26,590 bases of DNA from Paracoccaceae bacterium. GTDB lineage: Bacteria > Pseudomonadota > Alphaproteobacteria > Rhodobacterales > Rhodobacteraceae. Of the stretch, positions 7,704-15,540 are shown one piece after another (position 1 is the stretch's first letter; the number at the start of each line of letters is the position of its first letter). The DNA lies in assembly GCA_009920815.1 (NCBI GenBank), contig RFZH01000008.1:1-26590 (forward strand), read 5' to 3'. The notes below the pieces were generated by a model that saw only the letters and a list, made by a program, of their open reading frames with translations, was not told the origin of the DNA and made no database searches. The translations under genes were made by a program, and so were the position numbers.

Positions 7704-8477
7704 GTGTCGCAAAATACACCCGTCATAGAGATCCGAGGACTGCACAAAGCCTATGGAAACTTGGAAGTATTAAAGGGTGTAGATATTCGTGCCCAGCGCG
7801 GGGATGTCGTATCGCTCATCGGTTCGTCAGGTTCAGGAAAATCAACTTTGTTGCGGTGCTGTAATCTGCTTGAAGACAGCCAAAAAGGTGAGATCCTGTT
7901 TAACGGCGAACCAGTCCTTTGGAAAACGTCAGGGCGCGATCGCGTTCCATCAGATCGCGCGCAAGTCATGCGCATCCGCACAAATTTGTCGATGGTTTTC
8001 CAACAATTTAACCTGTGGGCGCATATGACGATACTGGAAAATGTTATGGAGGCGCCTGTCACAGTTCTCGGGCGGCCCAAAGACGAAGTCGAAGCTGCCG
8101 CGCGCGGATATCTGGAAAAGGTTGGGATCGGCGATAAATGCGATGTCTATCCCGCCCAGTTGTCGGGTGGACAACAACAGCGCGCAGCAATCGCACGTGG
8201 GCTTTGTATGGAACCGCAAGCATTGCTCTTTGATGAACCCACATCAGCGCTTGATCCAGAGTTAGAGCAAGAGGTGATCCGCGTGATCAAGGACCTCGCC
8301 GCTGAGGGACGCACAATGTTGATCGTAACGCATGACATGAAAATGGCGGCAGATGTATCAGATCATGTGGTGTTCCTGCACCAGGGCCGCATAGAAGAGG
8401 AAGGCGCGCCAGAGGCATTGTTCGGGCAGCCAAAATCTGAAAGATTACAGCAATTCTTAAGTTCAACACAGGCGTGA
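7704..8477 (+). CDS. Amino-acid/opine-type ABC importer, ATP-binding subunit
   Basis: Energises import by the two permeases at 10370–12057. The 257-residue protein matches HisP/GlnQ/OccP-type ATPases in length. Walker A is GSSGSGKST (residues 40–48) and the Q-loop is MVFQQFNLW (about 97–105). The ABC signature is LSGGQQQR (153–160), Walker B is ALLFDEP (173–179) with D-loop SALD, and the switch His is in VTHDM (about 210). I chose the GTG at 7704 because AGGGA lies seven bases upstream and the family starts just before the first strand. A TTG at 7671 would overlap the TTTGATCAAA palindrome. The stop codon lies inside a terminator-like hairpin (8470–8490). Confidence 0.93.
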   Translation: MSQNTPVIEIRGLHKAYGNLEVLKGVDIRAQRGDVVSLIGSSGSGKSTLLRCCNLLEDSQKGEILFNGEPVLWKTSGRDRVPSDRAQVMRIRTNLSMVFQQFNLWAHMTILENVMEAPVTVLGRPKDEVEAAARGYLEKVGIGDKCDVYPAQLSGGQQQRAAIARGLCMEPQALLFDEPTSALDPELEQEVIRVIKDLAAEGRTMLIVTHDMKMAADVSDHVVFLHQGRIEEEGAPEALFGQPKSERLQQFLSSTQA

Positions 8478-8490
8478 GGACGCCTTTTTT
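8470..8490 (+). terminator. Intrinsic terminator/attenuator between ATPase and binding protein
   Basis: AGGCGT and ACGCCT pair perfectly around a GAGG loop and are followed at once by a run of T (six T in a row to 8490). The hairpin overlaps the ATPase stop codon and ends 12 bases before the binding-protein start. There is no room for a promoter after it, so it probably attenuates transcription or marks a processed 5' end. Confidence 0.6.
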
Positions 8491-8502
8491 GGGGAGAAGA
8501 CC

Positions 8503-9225
8503 ATGAAAAAACTAATCCTAGGAACTACAATTCTTGCGCTGAGCGCAGGCTTTGCAATCGCAGGCGGCCATTCTGTGGTCCGCATGGGCACCGAGGGCGC
8601 CTACCCTCCATACAACTACATCGATGACAAAGGCGAAGTTGCTGGTTTCGAGCGTGAATTGGGCGACGAACTTTGCGCACGTGCCGAATTGACATGTGAA
8701 TGGGTCACAAACGATTGGGACAGCATCATCCCGAACTTGGTATCTGGAAACTATGACACCATCATCGCAGGCATGTCGATTACTGACGAACGCAAAGAAA
8801 AAATCGACTTTACTACAAATTACACACAACCTGATCCATCTGCTTATTTGGCGATGTCCGAAGGTGTTGACGTTGCAAACGGCGTAATCGCAGCACAAGC
8901 AAGCACAATCCAAGCAAGCTATATCGCGCAATCTGGTGCAACATTGATCGAATTTGCAACACCAGAAGAAACAATCGCAGCTGTTCGCAATGGCGAAGCG
9001 GATGCGGTCTTGGCGGACCGTGCATATCTGGAACCAATCGCAGCAGAAGGTGGCGATTTGGTCATGTTGGAACAAAACGTCCTGATCGGTGGTGGTGTTG
9101 GCATGGGTATCCGCAAGTCAGATACAGAACTGCGTGATAAATTCACCGCAGCGATCGAGTCAATGAAAGCAGACGGCACATTGAATGCTTTGATCGCAAA
9201 GCACGGTATCGGCGAACCGTTCTAA
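8503..9225 (+). CDS. Periplasmic binding protein of the amino-acid/opine-type importer
   Basis: Captures the substrate in the periplasm for the permease pair. The 240-residue protein has a signal peptide (MKKLILGTTILALSAGFAIA, cleavage near residue 20–21). The family 3 binding domain follows: VRMGTEGAYPPYNYIDDKGE, GFERELGDELCARA and NDWDSIIPNLVSGNYDTIIA. MSITDERKEKIDF and the terminal GTLNALIAKHGIGEPF complete it. This is the HisJ/LAO/opine group. The ribosome site GGGGAGA is strong. Flanking hairpins (8470–8490 and 9237–9261) suggest a separately stabilised message. The exact ligand cannot be read from the sequence; basic amino acids, opines or polyamine-like amines all fit the context. Confidence 0.93.
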   Translation: MKKLILGTTILALSAGFAIAGGHSVVRMGTEGAYPPYNYIDDKGEVAGFERELGDELCARAELTCEWVTNDWDSIIPNLVSGNYDTIIAGMSITDERKEKIDFTTNYTQPDPSAYLAMSEGVDVANGVIAAQASTIQASYIAQSGATLIEFATPEETIAAVRNGEADAVLADRAYLEPIAAEGGDLVMLEQNVLIGGGVGMGIRKSDTELRDKFTAAIESMKADGTLNALIAKHGIGEPF

Positions 9226-9236
9226 GCTGATCCTAA

Positions 9237-9261
9237 TTGGGGGGCCCAAAGTGCCCCCCAA
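9237..9261 (+). terminator. GC-rich hairpin after the binding-protein gene
   Basis: TTGGGGGGC (9237–9245) and GCCCCCCAA (9253–9261) form a perfect 9-bp stem with a 7-base loop, 11 bases after the stop. No T-run follows, so it more likely blocks 3' exonucleases or partly attenuates than fully terminates; the oxidoreductase and permease genes continue on the same strand. Confidence 0.6.
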
Positions 9262-9271
9262 ACCAAAAAAA

Positions 9272-10357
9272 ATGTCAAAAAAAATCATCATAATCGGCCA
9301 AGGCATCATTGGCGCATGCACTGCGTATACTCTTGCGCGCGCGGCTCCTGACTATGAGATTGTGTCGATCGCGGCACACCCGATCGCAAGTGGCGCAACG
9401 GCAAGCGGTGCATCGTGGGGATGGGTGAATGCGCACACTGATAATGATGAAGAGTATTTCAATTTCCGCAACGCATCACGATTGATGTGGCATGATCTGA
9501 TTGATGAGCTGCCAAAGCTTGCGGCGCAAATCTCGCCCAGTTTGGTCTTTGATCTATCAGATGACGCAATGAAAACGGCACAGGCCCATCATGCTGATTG
9601 GGGCTATCCCATCGCACTTGTAGAGCGGGCACAAATTTTAGAGCATCTCTCATTGTTTCGCGGCGCACCTGATTTGGCGCTTTTCACTCAGGGCGAAGTT
9701 GCGGTGGAAACTGAGCTTGCCGCTCATCATCTGTTAGAAAGATCCGGCGCGACAAAAGTCATCGCACAGGTTCACGCGTTAATCCCGCATGGATCGCAGA
9801 TAAAAGCGGTTATGACGGATCAAGGTCCAATTGCCGCTGATCATGTCATCCTTGCGGCGGGGCACGGATCACCTGACATATTGCACAGTGTTGGGGTCGA
9901 GTACGCGCTGGATCAGTCATTTGGACTGATTGTTCGCACTCAGCCAGTGCAAAAATTTCTTACAACTATGATCATGGGCATGGACTATCACGTTCGACAA
10001 TGCCGCGATGGTTCACTGTTGATTGGCGGGGCCTTTGACCAGCATCAAACATCAGGTATTGATTATGAACGCGCCGTGCAAAGCCTTTGTGCGGCGGTAG
10101 AAACCGCCTTTGATCTTGATGCCGTTGGCATGGAAAAGCTCGTGATCGATCGCTTTACGATCGGCAAACGCGTTTTGCCCTATGGAGGGCGCCCGCAAAT
10201 TGGACGGGTGGGTCACTATGAAAATCTCATAAGTTTGGCGATGCACGGTGGTGTCACCAACGCGCCCATAGCGGCCAAGACAGCCAGTGACCTAGTTTTG
10301 GGCCAACCGCGTTGTGCATACAGCACACCATTCAATTTCACCAGAATACGACCATGA
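9272..10357 (+). CDS. DAO-family FAD-dependent oxidoreductase
   Basis: A 361-residue flavoprotein of the D-amino-acid oxidase/glycine oxidase/DadA superfamily, expected to oxidise a C–N bond of an amine or (modified) amino acid. The N-terminal dinucleotide motif is IIIIGQGIIGACTAYTLA (GxGxxG at residues 9–14). It is followed by ASGATASGASWGWVN and, later, ADHVILAAGHGSPD, the second FAD-contact region. The C-terminus has VLPYGGRPQIGRVGHYENL and SLAMHGGVTNAPI, the usual FAD-closing block. I chose the ATG at 9272; a GTG at 9251 lies in the loop of the hairpin at 9237–9261. It sits between the importer's binding protein and permeases, so its substrate is probably the imported compound or a close product. 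Confidence 0.88.
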   Translation: MSKKIIIIGQGIIGACTAYTLARAAPDYEIVSIAAHPIASGATASGASWGWVNAHTDNDEEYFNFRNASRLMWHDLIDELPKLAAQISPSLVFDLSDDAMKTAQAHHADWGYPIALVERAQILEHLSLFRGAPDLALFTQGEVAVETELAAHHLLERSGATKVIAQVHALIPHGSQIKAVMTDQGPIAADHVILAAGHGSPDILHSVGVEYALDQSFGLIVRTQPVQKFLTTMIMGMDYHVRQCRDGSLLIGGAFDQHQTSGIDYERAVQSLCAAVETAFDLDAVGMEKLVIDRFTIGKRVLPYGGRPQIGRVGHYENLISLAMHGGVTNAPIAAKTASDLVLGQPRCAYSTPFNFTRIRP

Positions 10358-10369
10358 GGATGCAACCCG

Positions 10370-11254
10370 ATGTTTGATTTCTGTACCAACCCAGACACCC
10401 TTGGTGATTTTCAATGGATGTTGTGTTATCTTACCACGGGCAAGCATATGGGGTTATATATCTCGTTCGGCACTGTTTTGCTTTTACTGGCAATCACTGC
10501 GCCTACGGCCCTGCTGTTTGGTTTTGGGGGTGCCGTTGCCGCGCGCTCACGGTTTTTCGTAATTTCGGTCTTTGGACGCGGTTATATTTCGGTCGTGCGC
10601 GGGGTTCCTGATATTGCGTTTTTCTTGTTCTTTGTAATCGCACTCGACCAGGGTTTGGAATTTATACGTCACAAGATTAAATGCCCAGACTGGACAGACG
10701 CGATATGGCAAGGCAACGATTTTGTCGTCTGCCAAGCCGCAAAATTGCCACTGGGCACATCGCCGCAATGGATACACGAAGTATATGGCTTCGCTCTTGC
10801 CGTTTTGACCTTTGCAATTGTTTTTGGCGCATTTGCAGCGAACGTACTGTATGGCGCCATGACTGCAGTCCCCAAAGCACAGATTGAAACAGCCGCCGCT
10901 TATGGCATGTCACGACGCCAAACATTTTGGCGGATCATCGTGCCGCAAATGTGGGTCTATGCGTTGCCGGGTTTGGGAAATCTTTGGATGGTATTAATCA
11001 AAGCGACGCCTTTGCTGTTTTTGTTGGGCATCGAGGACATTGTTTATTGGGCCCGTGAATTGGGCGGAACAAAAACATCCCGCTTTACCGATTACCCCCA
11101 CGGCGATTGGCGGATGTGGTATTTCCTGATGCTGTTGGTGTTTTACCTTGGGTTTACGAAACTTTCTGAATTGGTCTTGGATCGCGTCATGGCGCGTCTG
11201 ACATTTGGACAAGCCACCGCAGGTGGCGAAGCACAACGAAAGGCAAACGCATGA
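10370..11254 (+). CDS. Amino-acid/opine-type ABC importer permease 1
   Basis: Inner-membrane subunit of 294 residues in the HisM/HisQ/OccQ group. Helices are evident at about 28–52, 64–96, 137–160, 191–220 and 248–270. The cytoplasmic coupling motif (EAA loop) is QIETAAAYGMSRRQTFWRII at about 171–190. An extended loop of some 40 residues (about 94–137) between the second and third segments carries Cys105 and Cys121 and probably faces the periplasm. Its stop overlaps the start of permease 2 (ATGA), so the two are translationally coupled and presumably form a heterodimer. The start follows the FAD enzyme stop by 12 bases. Confidence 0.9.
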   Translation: MFDFCTNPDTLGDFQWMLCYLTTGKHMGLYISFGTVLLLLAITAPTALLFGFGGAVAARSRFFVISVFGRGYISVVRGVPDIAFFLFFVIALDQGLEFIRHKIKCPDWTDAIWQGNDFVVCQAAKLPLGTSPQWIHEVYGFALAVLTFAIVFGAFAANVLYGAMTAVPKAQIETAAAYGMSRRQTFWRIIVPQMWVYALPGLGNLWMVLIKATPLLFLLGIEDIVYWARELGGTKTSRFTDYPHGDWRMWYFLMLLVFYLGFTKLSELVLDRVMARLTFGQATAGGEAQRKANA

Positions 11255-12057
11255 GCTGTTGGGACATCATCGCCGATTACGGACTGCGCTCTGTGGGAAT
11301 TGGCGAACGGCTATTGCCACGCAGTGATTTCACCCTTTGTCATCAATTCACTTTGATTGGCTCGGGTATGATATGGAACATTTATTTCGGGATTTTGGCC
11401 CTGATCTCTGGCTTTTTCTTGGCCACGGCGGTGGCCATGGGCAAAGCATCACGCAATGTCGTCATTCGCAAAGCGTCTGACTGGTTCATTTTTGTCTTTC
11501 GTGGGTCCCCCCTGTTTATTCAGTTCTTTTTTGCTTATTTCCTATTTCTCAGCTTGAAAGCCCACATAGACTTTTTCGGTGTTTTCACAGCCGCGTGGTT
11601 GGGCGCTTTGGTGGTCCTCTTTCTGAACACAGCAGCCTATAGCGGAGAGATATTTTATGGTGCCTACCTTTCAATTCCCAAAGGCGATATCGAGGCAGCC
11701 GATGCCTATGGCCTGACGGGATGGGCACGGTTTCGGAGGATTACTTGGCCCACAATGTTGCGGCTTGCTTGGCCTGCTTATACGAACGAAGCCATTTTTT
11801 TGTTTCATGCGACAACGTTGGTGTTCTTTTCCGGCTTTCCCGCCATTCAGCAAAAAGGGGATGCGTTGTATTACGCGAATTACTTTGCTGACAAGACGTT
11901 TAACCCCTTTATCCCCTATCCTATTTTAGCAGGGTATTTTATTGTCTTGGTCTTGATCGTGATTACGATTTTTGGACTTGTTAACAAAAGGTTAAATAGA
12001 CATTTACCACAAGAGTCGCGTGCGAAATTACGCTTTAGACTTAATCTCATTCGCTAA
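11251..12057 (+). CDS. Amino-acid/opine-type ABC importer permease 2
   Basis: Inner-membrane subunit of 268 residues, partner of permease 1. The N-terminal segment (residues 1–37) is hydrophilic and contains Cys3 and Cys29. Helices follow from about 38–62, 74–102, 109–130, 170–190 and 222–248. The FRGSPLFIQFFFAYFLF block is typical of HisM-group permeases. The EAA loop is DIEAADAYGLTGWARFRRIT (about 147–166). The start overlaps the preceding stop by four bases. A non-coding 85-base stretch with a 20-bp palindrome separates it from the first synthetase gene. Confidence 0.9.
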   Translation: MSCWDIIADYGLRSVGIGERLLPRSDFTLCHQFTLIGSGMIWNIYFGILALISGFFLATAVAMGKASRNVVIRKASDWFIFVFRGSPLFIQFFFAYFLFLSLKAHIDFFGVFTAAWLGALVVLFLNTAAYSGEIFYGAYLSIPKGDIEAADAYGLTGWARFRRITWPTMLRLAWPAYTNEAIFLFHATTLVFFSGFPAIQQKGDALYYANYFADKTFNPFIPYPILAGYFIVLVLIVITIFGLVNKRLNRHLPQESRAKLRFRLNLIR

Positions 12058-12108
12058 ATTAACGTAAGGTCACCATTATTAGGAGTAGACAAAGACATCC
12101 GCGGGCGC

Positions 12109-12128
12109 AATAATTTGATCAAATTATT
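12109..12128. promoter_or_regulatory. Perfect 20-bp palindrome upstream of synthetase 1
   Basis: AATAATTTGA followed directly by its reverse complement TCAAATTATT. It ends 14 bases before the synthetase start, next to the AGAGGA ribosome site. Its centre TTTGATCAAA recurs at 7670–7679 upstream of the importer. A dimeric repressor binding here would block transcription. As RNA it could also form a hairpin beside the ribosome site. Confidence 0.55.
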
Positions 12129-12142
12129 TTCCAGAGGATACC

Positions 12143-13459
12143 ATGGAACTCGACCAATTCCTAACGTTTCGGGTCGCCGGATGCGACCTGAACGGGCAGA
12201 TGCGGGGCAAACGGCTACCCATTAGCGACTATGCAAAACTAAACGACGGCTTAGTGCGTCTCCCTTTATCCGTGATGAACGTTGATGTGTGGGGCGCAGA
12301 CATCAAAAAATCCCCCCTTGTTTTTGACAGCGGCGACCAAGACGGAATTCTATTGCCGACTGAACGCGGGGTTGTGCCCATGCCGTGGCTTGGGGCACCA
12401 ACTTTTTTTGTCCCTATGTGGATGTACTGCGAGGATGGCTCACCATTTGCGGGCGACCCACGTCACGCCTTGGCGGCCGTGTTGAAAAGGTACGCTGGGC
12501 ATGGATGGTCAGTCACGGCGGCAACTGAATTGGAATTCTATCTGGTGGATGATAGCGGCGATCACCTTGCGCCCCCCATAAATCCATTAAGCGGTCGACC
12601 CGTTCAAGGCCATGCCTATATGTCATTGCGCCAACTTGACGCGTTTGATGAGTATTTTACAGACCTGTATCAGGCCTGTGCAGACATGGGGATTGATGCT
12701 CAAACCGCAATTTCCGAAGCGGGTCTAGGTCAGTTTGAAATCAATCTGAACCATACCGATGCAATGCGCGTCGCTGATGACACTTGGATGTTCAAGGCAT
12801 TGGTGCGTGGACTAGCCCGCAAACATGGCATGGCGGCCACCTTCATGGCAAAACCATTTCAGAGCGAGGCGGGAAATGGCATGCATATGCATTTCTCAAT
12901 CACGGATCAAAATGGCAACAATATCTTTGACGATGGCTCGGCTTACGGTACGGACAGTTTGCGCCATGCCGTCGCGGGATGCTTGGCGGCAATGCCGGCA
13001 TCAACCTTGGTCTTTGCGCCGCACGGCAATAGCTATCAACGCCTGACGCCCGGATCACATGCGCCGACGGGCGTGTCTTGGGGATACGAAAACCGAACGG
13101 CCGCACTTAGGATCCCAGCGGGCAATCCAAAGGCGCGACGGATCGAACACCGCGTCGCCTGTGGCGATATCAACCCGTATCTTATGTTTAGCCTTGTTTT
13201 AGGGGCAGCCCTTAACGGCATCGAACAAAAATTTGCGCCCCCTGCCCCGATCCAGGGCAATGCCTATGAACATGATGTACCACGCCTGCCAACGGATTGG
13301 GCGACAGCAATCGAGATGTTTCGTTCAGATCCTTTGGTCGCGCAAATTTTGCCACGGCAGCTTATTGAAAATTATTGTTTGACCAAAGAACAAGAACTTG
13401 AGCGGCTTCGCGACATTGCCGCATCAGACCACTGGAAAGTATATCTGGAAACAGTGTAA
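12143..13459 (+). CDS. Glutamine-synthetase-like gamma-glutamyl-amine ligase 1
   Basis: A 438-residue member of the type I glutamine synthetase superfamily, in the PuuA/GlnT-like branch that couples glutamate to an amine using ATP. Active-site blocks are intact: TELEFY (about 128–133), GQFEINLNH (196–204), GNGMHMHFS (244–252), NSYQRL (296–301), GYENRTAALRIP (314–325) and RRIEHRVACGDINPYL (332–347). The adenylylation-site region of true GlnA is absent, arguing against housekeeping glutamine synthesis. The ribosome site is AGAGGA. A palindromic operator candidate lies just upstream. The glutamine amidotransferase and a second synthetase follow. The acceptor amine is not deducible; putrescine, ethanolamine or alkylamines are examples for the family. 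Confidence 0.9.
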   Translation: MELDQFLTFRVAGCDLNGQMRGKRLPISDYAKLNDGLVRLPLSVMNVDVWGADIKKSPLVFDSGDQDGILLPTERGVVPMPWLGAPTFFVPMWMYCEDGSPFAGDPRHALAAVLKRYAGHGWSVTAATELEFYLVDDSGDHLAPPINPLSGRPVQGHAYMSLRQLDAFDEYFTDLYQACADMGIDAQTAISEAGLGQFEINLNHTDAMRVADDTWMFKALVRGLARKHGMAATFMAKPFQSEAGNGMHMHFSITDQNGNNIFDDGSAYGTDSLRHAVAGCLAAMPASTLVFAPHGNSYQRLTPGSHAPTGVSWGYENRTAALRIPAGNPKARRIEHRVACGDINPYLMFSLVLGAALNGIEQKFAPPAPIQGNAYEHDVPRLPTDWATAIEMFRSDPLVAQILPRQLIENYCLTKEQELERLRDIAASDHWKVYLETV

Positions 13460-13489
13460 ACTGGGACCAGTGTCAACAAGGACTGCCAA

Positions 13490-14176
13490 ATGAAAATTGG
13501 TATTTTAATGACGGGTCACGCACCCGATGAAATTATCGCAAAAAATGGCGATTATGATGCAATGTTCAAACGTCTTTTGGGCAATCGCGGGTTTGATTTT
13601 GTACGCTTTGACGTGGTCGATATGGAGTTTCCAAACGGCCCGCATGATGCAGATGCTTGGCTGATTAGCGGATCACGCCACGGCGTTTACGAGGATCATC
13701 CCTTTATCAAACCTCTGGAAAATTTGATCCGAGATATTTATGCGGCCAAAGTGCCATTGGTGGGCATATGTTTTGGCCATCAAATCATCGCCCAAGCTTT
13801 GGGGGGGCATGTCGAGAAATTCAAAGGCGGGTGGAGCGTAGGCTTAACCGAATATAACTTGGGCGACCAAACAGTGGCGTTAAACGCGTGGCATCAAGAT
13901 CAGGTTATTACTTTACCTGAAAATGCCCGTGTCTTGGCGAGTAACGATTTCTGTCAAAATGCAATATTGGCGTATGGCGATCACGTATTAACCATGCAAC
14001 CACACCCCGAATTTGACAGCGAAGTGATTGAGGGGCTTATCGAACACCGTGGCAAAGGCAAATTGGACCCCAATATGCTGATGTCTGCGGCAAACCGCTT
14101 GAACAAACCAACATCAAGCGCGCCCATGGCTGATATGATCGCCGCGGCGTTAACAAAACAAGCGAGCACATCATGA
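13490..14176 (+). CDS. Class I glutamine amidotransferase-like hydrolase
   Basis: A 228-residue stand-alone class I amidotransferase domain. The nucleophile elbow is PLVGICFGHQIIAQALGG with Cys94. The remaining triad is in QPHPEF with His172 and Glu174. WLISGSRHGVYED matches the oxyanion region. There is no attached synthetase domain. Between two gamma-glutamyl-ligase-like genes it could cleave a gamma-glutamyl intermediate, the role PuuD plays in putrescine breakdown. However, its motifs fit the GuaA/YfeJ-type amidotransferase family better than the peptidase C26 family of PuuD. The ribosome site is AAGGA. The stop overlaps the next start (ATGA). Confidence 0.87.
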   Translation: MKIGILMTGHAPDEIIAKNGDYDAMFKRLLGNRGFDFVRFDVVDMEFPNGPHDADAWLISGSRHGVYEDHPFIKPLENLIRDIYAAKVPLVGICFGHQIIAQALGGHVEKFKGGWSVGLTEYNLGDQTVALNAWHQDQVITLPENARVLASNDFCQNAILAYGDHVLTMQPHPEFDSEVIEGLIEHRGKGKLDPNMLMSAANRLNKPTSSAPMADMIAAALTKQASTS

Positions 14177-15540
14177 GCGAACTAAACGACCTTGTCGCCA
14201 CTTTACCAGAAGCAGCGCGCGCCTATTTAGAGGGCCGCAAACTCGACGAAGTTGAATGTATTATTTCCGACTTGCCTGGAATTGCGCGTGGCAAAGCTGT
14301 GCCTGCGACCAAATATGCAAGGCAAAGCAGCTTTCATTTACCTGACTCAATCTTTTATCAAACGATTTCGGGTGATTGGGGCGAAGCGGCAGGTGCAGAA
14401 GGGTTCATCGAACGCGACATGATCCTAAAACCCGATATTTCAACCGCAACTGCTGCGCCTTGGACGGGTGACTGGACAATCCAGGTCATTCATGACGCAT
14501 TTGATCGCAAGGGCAATCCGGTGCCTTTTGCACCTCGAAACGTATTAAAGAGTGTTGTAGACCTTTATCATGCGAAAGGCTGGAAACCTATTGTTGCGCC
14601 TGAAATGGAATTTTATCTGGTCGCGCGCAACATTGATCCCGCAAAACCGATCGAGGCAATGATGGGCCGTTCGGGTCGCCCAGCTGCCGCGCGACAGGCG
14701 TATTCAATGACTGCTGTGGACGAATTCGGACCCGTTATCGACGACATTTACGATTTCGCCGAAGCACAGGGATTTGAAATCGATGGCATCACCCAAGAGG
14801 GTGGCGCAGGCCAGTTGGAAATTAATCTAAGACATGGAAGCCCCGTCAAATTGGCGGACGAAGTGTTCTATTTCAAACGCCTTATCCGTGAAGCAGCATT
14901 GCGTCACGATTGTTTTGCGACGTTCATGGCAAAACCGATCGAAGATGAACCGGGCAGCGCGATGCATATTCATCATTCGATCATCGATATCGAAACCGGT
15001 TTAAATGCGTTTTCAGGCCCGCAGGGTGGCGAAACAGATCTATTTTTCCACTTCATCGGTGGTCTGCAAAAATATCTGCCCGCGGCAATCGCAATTATGG
15101 CGCCATATGTGAATTCTTATCGTCGCTATGTGCGCAATCACGCAGCACCTGTGAACCTAGAATGGGGGCGCGATAACCGCACAACCGGTATTCGCATCCC
15201 GTTGTCGGATGCGAAGGCGCGTCGTGTTGAAAACCGTTTGGCGGGCATGGATTGCAACCCGTACCTTTGTATTGCGGCATCATTGGCCTGTGGGTATTTG
15301 GGGATGGTGAACGAAATCTGGCCGTCCAAGCAATATAAGGGTGATGCATACGAAGGCGAAGAGGACGTACCCCGCGTCATGGGTGACGCGCTTGATCTGT
15401 TCGAAGACGCCAAAGAATTGCATGAGATCTTGGGACCTGAATTTGCACGCGTTTATTCGATTGTTAAACGCACCGAATACGAAGAGTTCTTGCAAGTGAT
15501 CAGCCCGTGGGAACGTGAACATCTATTGTTAAACGTATGA
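14173..15540 (+). CDS. Glutamine-synthetase-like gamma-glutamyl-amine ligase 2
   Basis: A 455-residue second member of the PuuA-like branch, clearly diverged from ligase 1. Active-site blocks are APEMEFYLV (142–150), GAGQLEINLRH (211–221), GSAMHIHHS (261–269), NSYRRY (314–319), GRDNRTTGIRIP (332–343) and RRVENRLAGMDCNPYL (350–365). The N-terminal CIISDLPGIARGKAVPATKY is characteristic of gamma-glutamylputrescine synthetase-type proteins. The start overlaps the amidotransferase stop and its own stop overlaps the PuuB-like start (both ATGA), so three genes are translationally coupled. Of the two paralogues this one looks closer to PuuA proper, but the substrate is inferred only from neighbours. 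Confidence 0.91.
   Translation: MSELNDLVATLPEAARAYLEGRKLDEVECIISDLPGIARGKAVPATKYARQSSFHLPDSIFYQTISGDWGEAAGAEGFIERDMILKPDISTATAAPWTGDWTIQVIHDAFDRKGNPVPFAPRNVLKSVVDLYHAKGWKPIVAPEMEFYLVARNIDPAKPIEAMMGRSGRPAAARQAYSMTAVDEFGPVIDDIYDFAEAQGFEIDGITQEGGAGQLEINLRHGSPVKLADEVFYFKRLIREAALRHDCFATFMAKPIEDEPGSAMHIHHSIIDIETGLNAFSGPQGGETDLFFHFIGGLQKYLPAAIAIMAPYVNSYRRYVRNHAAPVNLEWGRDNRTTGIRIPLSDAKARRVENRLAGMDCNPYLCIAASLACGYLGMVNEIWPSKQYKGDAYEGEEDVPRVMGDALDLFEDAKELHEILGPEFARVYSIVKRTEYEEFLQVISPWEREHLLLNV

Noticed and set aside
12109..12128. An FNR/FnrL site, because TTGAT and ATCAA half-sites are present
   Set aside because: The FNR consensus needs four bases between TTGAT and ATCAA; here the half-sites overlap as TTGATCAA, so only single half-sites match.
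13490..14176. Direct assignment of the amidotransferase as PuuD
   Set aside because: It has the class I triad, but its motifs fit GuaA/YfeJ-type domains better than the peptidase C26 family; only the context suggests a PuuD-like role.
12143..15540. A methylamine (GmaS, N-methylglutamate) pathway
   Set aside because: None of the multi-subunit N-methylglutamate synthase or dehydrogenase genes that normally accompany gmaS are present, whereas a PuuB-like oxidase and an importer are.
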